Part shown: positions 8,791-13,522 of the stretch, piece by piece
Layout: each line of letters opens with the position of its first letter
Position numbering within the stretch: position 1 is the first letter of the stretch
Origin: Armatimonadota bacterium
Lineage (GTDB): Bacteria > Armatimonadota > Fimbriimonadia > Fimbriimonadales > Fimbriimonadaceae
NCBI GenBank assembly: GCA_023428805.1
Contig: JAEYWW010000336.1
Span: 1 to 13,522, forward strand
Reading direction: 5' to 3'
DNA length: 13,522 nucleotides
Program-made: the position numbers and the translations under genes
Notes under the pieces: model-generated
Told to the model about the DNA's origin: nothing
Databases searched by the model: none
The model's input: the letters and a program-made list of their open reading frames with translations, nothing else

Positions 8791-10695
8791 CTATGACTGG
8801 GCGGCGCGGGCCTCGATCTGCTTGATCGCCTCAGCGGCTTCCCACATGAAGGTTTCGCTTTCGTAGAACTTGCGGGCGATGGCACGCAGCGCGGGCAACG
8901 ACTTTTCTGTGCCGGTCTTGCCCAGGGCCTTCACCACTTCGATTGATGCCCAACCTTGCTTGGATGCAGCCAGCAATTTCAATAATGAACCTTCAAACAT
9001 CGGATCCCGCAGGTCTCCCGCAGCCTGGGCGGCACTTACTTCAAATGAGCCATCTTCAGGGTCGGCCACGAGCCGTTCAAGAATCCGTGCCCTTGCTTCA
9101 GGACTATTGAATTTCACAAGTGCCTTCCAAATCTCAGAAGGCTTATCTGCCCTCCGAGTCATCGCAATCAACTTCTGCTCCGTTTTCGGGTCAGCGATGA
9201 CGGCAGCCGCCTCAACTAGGAAGTAATCGGGTTCGGGGTCTGCAAGAAATCGACCAACAATCGCCTCATCCAATTCCTCATGTTCTCTAGATTCAATCAA
9301 CGGCAGGAGATCAGCGAAAGAGTTGGTCTCACGGATATAACTGCTAAACGGCTCAACATATTTGGGCGACCAAAACAATTCCATTGAATCAAAGGCACCG
9401 CTGGCAAGAATCGGACCTTCTTTAAGCATCTCGATCACCAGCGACACGGCATCATCTTTGTAGCGAGCAAGAATATTCCCAAGCCATAAAGAAGCTGCCC
9501 AATCACGTGCCAACTCTTCATCAGACAAAAATGTCTTCAACAGGACGAGATCGGTTTGCTGAGGTGACCGAGACAGCCCAGTGAAACAAGCTTTTCGTTC
9601 CTCATAACTCAAGTCTTCTTTGAGCAACTTCAGAAATAGCGGTCTATATCTTCCATCGTCCAGTCCAGCGAAAGCGTCCAGAGCTTCGGACTTCACTTGT
9701 GGATCCTTCTCCCGGTCAAACAGTTGCTTTACAGGCTCAAGAGCGACACGATTCTCAAATGCAGATAAAGCATTGAGCGCATGCCGCCTCACCGATCGGT
9801 CTTCACTATTGAGGCATTCAACCAGAAATGGAATTGCCTCTGGCCGCTTCGCAGCCCAGAGCGCCATAAAGCCGATTTGCCGATTGAAAGCAACTTTACT
9901 GCTGAGCAGACGAATATTGTCATCAAACAACTCCGGCCACATCTGAAGCTCTTTCTTCTGCAGCAGATATGCAGTGATATCGTCGTCATTCCGGCAGATT
10001 TCATCTATTTCCTTTCTTGCCCTCTCTCTCATGTAAGCAAGCGCGGCCACGCAGGGAGGAGGCGAGTAGGCGGGGATCGTTTTTTTGGCGTTGCGGACAA
10101 GGGCCGGAATTACACGAGGATCATCAAAGCGGGAAAGGATGCTTGCCGCATCACTCAGCACCCACAACTCATCTCCGTCAACCAGTTCAATCAGGGGCGC
10201 GATCATGCGGGGGTCTTCGTGGGAGCCCAGAAGAGCGATCGCTGTCTGCCGCACATCTTTGTCTGGGTGCTTCACAGCCATCAAAAGGCCATTCAAGGCT
10301 CGAGCTCCCACCAATTCAAAGGGCTCGATCAATCCTTCGGTGTAGATTGGTTCGGCATGAGCAGATCGCTGCTTGACCCGATGGAGCCGGCAGAGCGCAA
10401 CGACGGCCGCGTCAGTCAATTCATCTGGTCCAGCGGCTGCCGCCTCCGCCAGAGGCATCGCAACCTTCATGTCATCAATCTCGGCCAGGACATGGGCCGC
10501 CCGGATGCGTGACTCGACAGTCTGACCCGACTTGAGGATGGTGAGGACGGCGGGAATTGCCTCGCCGCCCATAGCGATCAAGGTGCTTTCTGCGGCAGCC
10601 GACTTCGGCCCTCCAAGCATCGCGGCCTGCTTCACCGCTTGATCGTTCTGCCCTGCGGCCAACATCAGCATGGCGCAGACAAGGGATGCGTTCAT
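8791..10695 (-). CDS. HEAT-repeat protein, probably exported
   Basis: From the ATG at 10695 the product is 634 residues. The first ~17 (MNASLVCAMLMLAAGQN) are hydrophobic and could be a weak signal peptide, though no Lys or Arg precedes the core. The remainder is nearly all paired amphipathic helices of HEAT/PBS-lyase type, about ten or more repeats, for example DVRQTAIALLGSHEDPRMIA, SVRRHALNALSAFENRVALE and ASIEVVKALGKTGTEKSLPA. Such solenoids are scaffolds for protein binding; no catalytic domain is visible. The frame stays open upstream to a TTG at 10938, but those 81 extra codons look non-coding in composition and contain a terminator-like hairpin, so I reject the longer start. The stop is 35 bp before the lyase ATG on the same strand. 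Confidence 0.85.
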   Translation of the reverse strand: MNASLVCAMLMLAAGQNDQAVKQAAMLGGPKSAAAESTLIAMGGEAIPAVLTILKSGQTVESRIRAAHVLAEIDDMKVAMPLAEAAAAGPDELTDAAVVALCRLHRVKQRSAHAEPIYTEGLIEPFELVGARALNGLLMAVKHPDKDVRQTAIALLGSHEDPRMIAPLIELVDGDELWVLSDAASILSRFDDPRVIPALVRNAKKTIPAYSPPPCVAALAYMRERARKEIDEICRNDDDITAYLLQKKELQMWPELFDDNIRLLSSKVAFNRQIGFMALWAAKRPEAIPFLVECLNSEDRSVRRHALNALSAFENRVALEPVKQLFDREKDPQVKSEALDAFAGLDDGRYRPLFLKLLKEDLSYEERKACFTGLSRSPQQTDLVLLKTFLSDEELARDWAASLWLGNILARYKDDAVSLVIEMLKEGPILASGAFDSMELFWSPKYVEPFSSYIRETNSFADLLPLIESREHEELDEAIVGRFLADPEPDYFLVEAAAVIADPKTEQKLIAMTRRADKPSEIWKALVKFNSPEARARILERLVADPEDGSFEVSAAQAAGDLRDPMFEGSLLKLLAASKQGWASIEVVKALGKTGTEKSLPALRAIARKFYESETFMWEAAEAIKQIEARAAQS

Positions 10696-10968
10696 ATCCA
10701 GTTGGATGCTTGACGCGGCGATTCGGATACCTTCAGAGTCGGCCAAAAAATAACCGCCTGGTCTGCCCAGACGGTGGAGAGATAGATATTTGAACCGTAA
10801 TCTCGGCTCTTGCTGTCCGGGATTACAAGCCGATTGGAAAGCAGGGTTCCACGAATTGAGATTGAGGGGAAAAATTGGGCACTCGGCCCCAGTTGCGGAG
10901 ATTTCCTGGTTCTGCTTGGATGATGAGTCATTTTTCAAGGCGGCTCGTAGTCATTCATAAGGTGAGTC
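10696..10968. other. Divergent intergenic region between HEAT gene and small plus-strand gene
   Basis: This 273-bp gap should hold the promoters for both divergent genes. The only clear structure is the terminator-like hairpin at 10745-10777. I looked for a tRNA because of GGTTC-containing stretches near 10790-10855, but no cloverleaf can be folded. No convincing -10/-35 pair was found for either gene. Confidence 0.5.
10745..10777 (-). terminator. Intrinsic terminator-like hairpin in the HEAT gene leader (possible attenuator)
   Basis: Read on the minus strand, CCACC (10777-10773) and GTCTG (10772-10768) pair with CAGAC (10765-10761) and GGCGG (10758-10754), with a 2-nt bulge and a very short loop. 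TTATTTTTT (10753-10745) follows immediately. A GC-rich stem plus a T-run is the standard Rho-independent design. It lies 50 nt before the HEAT gene ATG, so if transcription starts upstream of it, it would act as an attenuator; otherwise it stops transcripts entering from the right. Confidence 0.55.
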
Positions 10969-11319
10969 ATGCAGGCACACAGCACAACTGTTTTGGACTC
11001 TGATGGCATCCTCCAGGTGAGAGATGTCCGGTTCTCTTTTGCGGGGCTTGAATACACCCTTGGCGCTTGTTTGGGCTACGCTTGGGCAGATGATGAGGGC
11101 GGCCCCAAGAACCATCTGCATCTCGTTTTGACTGAGGGAGAGTCCCATGATTTGGCGACATATCTGAGTCACCAAAATGCGTCTCAAAGAAGATTGCTGG
11201 CCAGCTTCTCGGTGGATGGGTGTTGGATATACGGACCGGGTTTGCTCGAATTTGATCGCTCCAGAAAAGCCGTGATCACAATCCGCAACTGCCTGGTTCC
11301 CCTGGCGAAAGCATCCTAG
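10969..11319 (+). CDS. Small hypothetical protein
   Basis: I do not recognise this family. The product is 116 residues, without signal peptide or membrane helix. It is predicted to be mainly beta strands with one helix: segments such as LQVRDVRFSFAGLEYTLGACLGYAW, NHLHLVLTEGESHDLATYL and KAVITIRNCLVPL alternate hydrophobic and polar residues. The start is well supported by AAGGTGAG at 10959-10966, the best Shine-Dalgarno in the window, just upstream of the ATG. It is divergent from the HEAT gene and convergent with the HNH gene: its stop (11317-11319) and the HNH stop (11318-11316) share the four bases CTAG. A 137-codon antisense frame over the same span looks like a shadow, as it has no comparable RBS. 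Confidence 0.75.
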   Translation: MQAHSTTVLDSDGILQVRDVRFSFAGLEYTLGACLGYAWADDEGGPKNHLHLVLTEGESHDLATYLSHQNASQRRLLASFSVDGCWIYGPGLLEFDRSRKAVITIRNCLVPLAKAS

Positions 11320-11978
11320 ATGAACTGGAGCTTGCGCTGTCGGAGGTGATCCCGCCAATCCCATTCGGCGGCATCGCAGATTCGAATTGGCATAGGGGCC
11401 GTGATGCGCTCGGCATAGCGTACGAGTTGCTCGCGGCCTGAAGCCAGAACCGCCAGGTCGCCGAATTCATGGATGCGGCAGCAGCCCTTGCAGACGGCGC
11501 GCAGGTTGATCGGACGATTGCAGGCAGTGCCGATATGATCTACTGTGGTCGCGGGCTGGCCGCATTCAGCGCACTTGCCATCGGCCTTGGCGATGACCTT
11601 CGCGATCTCCTTTTCGCTGAGAAGACTGCGACGGAGGGGACGACCTCCCCCCAAGAGATGCCAATAGATTTGGCCGAAGGCAACCTGCCGCTCGGGGTCG
11701 TAGATTGTTCCTTCGATCAGAGCCTGGCGGAACTGGCGAATGAACCCAGCTTCCTCCCGGCACTCCGTCGAGCAATAGGGCGATCGAATCGACGGTGTGA
11801 CGACACCGCAGTTGGGGCATTGCGAGGGCAGGACAACGGCGGGAGTCGCTGGATGCGAACCGCAGCAGGCGAGAAGATGCCGGAGAACGGCGCGCGCTTG
11901 ATCTTCGTGGCTGGCAAGGGCGTCCGGCTGGGGGAGTTCATCCGCCAGCCGCACGATGCCGTGCAGAAGCTCGCTCAC
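11316..11978 (-). CDS. HNH endonuclease-family protein with zinc-finger N-terminus
   Basis: 220 residues, cytoplasmic. C54-x-x-C57 and C69-x3-C73 (CPNCG...YCSTEC) form a small zinc finger. An HNH-type nuclease module follows with C136-x-x-C139, D147-H148 in VDHI, N158 in PINLR, C163-x-x-C166 and H170. The arrangement finger, linker with HLLGGGRP, then C-x-x-C...DHI...N...C-x-x-C is one I recognise from an HNH family of uncharacterised bacterial proteins. HNH enzymes cut DNA using a metal held by the His/Asn residues; the target here is unknown. The spacer between DHI and the Asn is short but the metal residues are retained, so it is probably active. The start is a GTG at 11978 with AGAAG just upstream. 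It is 30 bp downstream of a membrane-protein gene and probably co-transcribed with it. Confidence 0.85.
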   Translation of the reverse strand: MSELLHGIVRLADELPQPDALASHEDQARAVLRHLLACCGSHPATPAVVLPSQCPNCGVVTPSIRSPYCSTECREEAGFIRQFRQALIEGTIYDPERQVAFGQIYWHLLGGGRPLRRSLLSEKEIAKVIAKADGKCAECGQPATTVDHIGTACNRPINLRAVCKGCCRIHEFGDLAVLASGREQLVRYAERITAPMPIRICDAAEWDWRDHLRQRKLQFI

Positions 11979-12000
11979 ACTTCTATTTTGAACCGCACCA

Positions 12001-12017
12001 AATGGATTTCATCCATT
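12001..12017. repeat. Short hairpin around the stop codon of the membrane gene
   Basis: AATGGAT (12001-12007) and ATCCATT (12011-12017) form a 7-bp stem with a 3-nt loop that contains part of the stop codon of the upstream minus-strand gene. It lies just before the HNH gene start. No T-run follows, so it may affect mRNA processing or translational coupling, or be accidental. Confidence 0.3.
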
Positions 12018-12581
12018 CGGGCGTGGGTAGGGGGTGATCCGGTTGACAACCATCATGCGCGAAGGATCAAAAAACCAATCCTCATCGCCGACTCGCAGGT
12101 GGAGACGCCATAAGTTGAGCCCGGTTCCCGCGTCGAAGATAAGGGGCGACCCACGCTTGAAGGAGATCACCTGGGCTTCCTCACGGCGGCCAAGCTGCTG
12201 GATGAAGACTTTGCCCTCAGACAGCACGATCTCCGCCTCCAGATGCCTTCCCACATCACTCAGTTCTTTGGGATACTGCTTGGCCGAAAACAGGGCGACT
12301 GGCATGAAGAGGAGATTTGTCACAAAAGCAATCCACATGATCGGCCCTTGCTGAGGGACAAGCATGCAAAAGAGCAGCCAGGCGAGAAGGCCGAGAATCA
12401 AAACTGCCAATCCGATCTGCGATATCAGAATGTCGCGCTTGACATTGAATTTTCTTGCTTTCGACGTATAGGCAAAAACTGTTTCCTGCGCTGCTGGACA
12501 GTGCTGCAGGGCATCACGAAGCGTCCAATTCTGATTGTGCATGAGAAGGTGGAATCTCCAGCATACTTCGTGCGGGGACAT
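12009..12581 (-). CDS. Two-helix membrane protein with C-terminal YcxB/PH-like domain
   Basis: 190 residues from the ATG at 12581, which I chose because AGGAG (12592-12588) lies 6 nt upstream; a longer frame to 12665 and a shorter start at 12542 lack this. A ~50-residue cytoplasmic-looking N-terminus is followed by two membrane helices (about 51-74 and 79-100). The ~85-residue C-terminal domain (LEAEIVLSEGKVFIQQ...LWRLHLRVGDEDWFFDPSRMMVV) looks like a small beta barrel of the YcxB or bacterial PH type. The gene start overlaps the end of the upstream membrane gene by 68 bp in another frame, so the two are surely translated from one mRNA and perhaps coupled. The two proteins share architecture and may be distant paralogues. 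The function is unknown; the YcxB/PH label rests on fold-style resemblance only. Confidence 0.75.
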   Translation of the reverse strand: MSPHEVCWRFHLLMHNQNWTLRDALQHCPAAQETVFAYTSKARKFNVKRDILISQIGLAVLILGLLAWLLFCMLVPQQGPIMWIAFVTNLLFMPVALFSAKQYPKELSDVGRHLEAEIVLSEGKVFIQQLGRREEAQVISFKRGSPLIFDAGTGLNLWRLHLRVGDEDWFFDPSRMMVVNRITPYPRPNG

Positions 12582-13522
12582 GGATGACTCCTGAGTCAGT
12601 CCAAATTTTGAGAGCTGCATCGCCTTTGAGCCACGATGTGCGTTCGGGCACGACAACATCGTCATCCTTGATGACTCTCAATTGACCTTCATGATAGGCC
12701 AGTTTGTACTCTTTGGAATGAAGCAGTTTTTCGTCTTCTTTTGTGTTCAAAAACGTGATCATCACTCCCATCGCCACCGTGACGCCAAACAGACCCAAGC
12801 TGCTCAGAACGGGATCAAAGGCGAGATCCTCGGGGTAGGCAGGAGAGGATGTGACTAAGTAGAAAGGGATGACGAGAAGCAGCCCGATCAGTGCAAACCC
12901 AACAATCGACTTGACCTTGTTGGGACGTCCACGGAGAACATCAATCTCTGGATTGTGAATAAAAGTCGAATCTTCGACATTCTTGCTGATGAGTTTATCC
13001 TGCAGAGTTCTCCAGCCCCTGAAATCTCTGATCCAATCGGGTTGGGTGCTCCTCTCGTCATAATTCCAAACGTCCGAGAGATGCAAACCTCCTAAAGCGC
13101 AGATCGCGATGCCCAGTATTGCAAGGATGGATGAGGAAGTCCACTCACCCAACTGAATAAAGTGCAGCGACCATCCCAGACTCGTGCATCCTGACAGAAC
13201 TCCGATCAATCCAACAGTCAAATGCTGCCATCGCGTCCAGCGCGGCTTTTCATTGTTTCTTCGATAGAACCGAATCTTTTCTCCGATGCTGTACAGCATC
13301 ACCCTCTGTAGTCTTTCAATACTTGGAAACTTGAAGACTGGACTCTTGCCACCGTCGTGATAGAGAAACTGAAATCGAGAAACGATGAGAAAGCTGGAAA
13401 GAACGCGAACCTCGCTGATCTGATCCCACGGCTTTTCCCAGACCAAATCTTGATCCTTCCATATGGAGGCTACATTCTGATCAAGTTCAAAGCGCAGCTT
13501 CCGAAAACTGAGGGCATAGGCG
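12514..13522 (-). CDS. Four-helix membrane protein with YcxB/PH-like domains (5' end off window)
   Basis: The frame is open to the right edge, giving 335 visible residues. The TTG at 13446 is therefore unlikely to be the start, since coding-like sequence (YALSFRKLRFELDQNVASIW) continues upstream of it. The visible order is a partial beta-rich domain (WDQISEVRVLSSFLIV...VFKFPSIERLQ), two membrane helices (about 98-122 and 129-151 of the visible part), a soluble linker with ERSTQPDWIRDFRGW, two more helices (about 204-225 and 236-259), and a final beta-rich domain ending WTDSGVIHVPARSML. Each beta domain ends with the strand-plus-P pattern seen in YcxB-like proteins, suggesting an internally duplicated TM-TM-PH unit. 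No function is known. It heads a run with the smaller membrane protein and the HNH gene. Confidence 0.8.
   Translation of the reverse strand, partial: AYALSFRKLRFELDQNVASIWKDQDLVWEKPWDQISEVRVLSSFLIVSRFQFLYHDGGKSPVFKFPSIERLQRVMLYSIGEKIRFYRRNNEKPRWTRWQHLTVGLIGVLSGCTSLGWSLHFIQLGEWTSSSILAILGIAICALGGLHLSDVWNYDERSTQPDWIRDFRGWRTLQDKLISKNVEDSTFIHNPEIDVLRGRPNKVKSIVGFALIGLLLVIPFYLVTSSPAYPEDLAFDPVLSSLGLFGVTVAMGVMITFLNTKEDEKLLHSKEYKLAYHEGQLRVIKDDDVVVPERTSWLKGDAALKIWTDSGVIHVPARSMLEIPPSHAQSELDAS

Noticed and set aside
10785..10860. tRNA-like GGTTC stretches and an anticodon-loop-like CTTGTAA
   Set aside because: Neither strand gives matching acceptor, anticodon and T stems.
10696..10938. 81-codon N-terminal extension of the HEAT-repeat protein from a TTG
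   Set aside because: No HEAT-like sequence, non-ATG start, no RBS, and it would place a terminator hairpin inside the coding region; the ATG at 10695 opens on a hydrophobic signal-like segment.
10951..11364. 137-codon minus-strand frame over the small plus-strand gene
   Set aside because: The plus-strand gene has a near-ideal Shine-Dalgarno and a protein-like pattern of strands; the antisense frame has neither and overlaps the HNH stop.
13444..13446. TTG at 13446 as the start of the right-hand membrane gene
   Set aside because: The same frame stays open with coding-like residues up to the window edge, so the real start lies outside.

Overview
The window suggests a free-living, moderately GC-rich bacterium with weak Shine-Dalgarno usage. 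Its secreted beta-propeller-like, ankyrin-repeat and HEAT-repeat proteins, together with the HNH and wHTH/nucleotidyltransferase families seen here, remind me of Armatimonadota (Fimbriimonadia-like) or of Planctomycetota/Verrucomicrobiota. This is inference from protein style, not from a marker gene. Two core metabolic genes, a cobalamin-dependent methionine synthase and an aspartase/fumarase-family lyase, look richer in GC than the accessory genes between and around them.

Layout, left to right. (1) 1-844, minus: the N-terminal 281 residues of a secreted protein running off the left edge. (2) 845-1120: a 276-bp divergent intergenic region with inverted and direct repeats and an antisense ORF carrying a half zinc-ribbon motif. 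(3) 1121-6031, plus: an ankyrin-repeat protein, a probably exported protein of unknown function, and metH lacking the homocysteine-binding domain. The spacing is tight enough for co-transcription. (4) 6062-7318: a toxin-antitoxin-like cassette on the minus strand, made of a MarR-like wHTH regulator and an AbiEii-type nucleotidyltransferase with overlapping genes. It is bracketed by two nearly identical 26-bp palindromes, one covering the operon's promoter/RBS region and one just beyond its 3' end. (5) 7358-10695, minus: an aspartase/fumarase-family lyase preceded by a HEAT-repeat protein, with a terminator-like hairpin in the HEAT gene leader. (6) 10969-11319, plus: a small unknown protein with a strong RBS, whose stop codon overlaps the stop of the next gene. 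(7) 11316-13522, minus: a compact set of an HNH endonuclease and two membrane proteins with YcxB/PH-like domains. The upstream membrane gene runs off the right edge.

How the genes work together: MetH and the lyase are ordinary housekeeping functions (methionine/folate cycle; aspartate-fumarate interconversion). The wHTH/nucleotidyltransferase pair is a candidate defence or toxin-antitoxin module inserted between them, and its flanking palindromes are the most unusual structure here. The right-hand membrane/HNH set is organised like an operon, but its role is unknown. I saw no rRNA, tRNA, CRISPR array, transposase or integrase.
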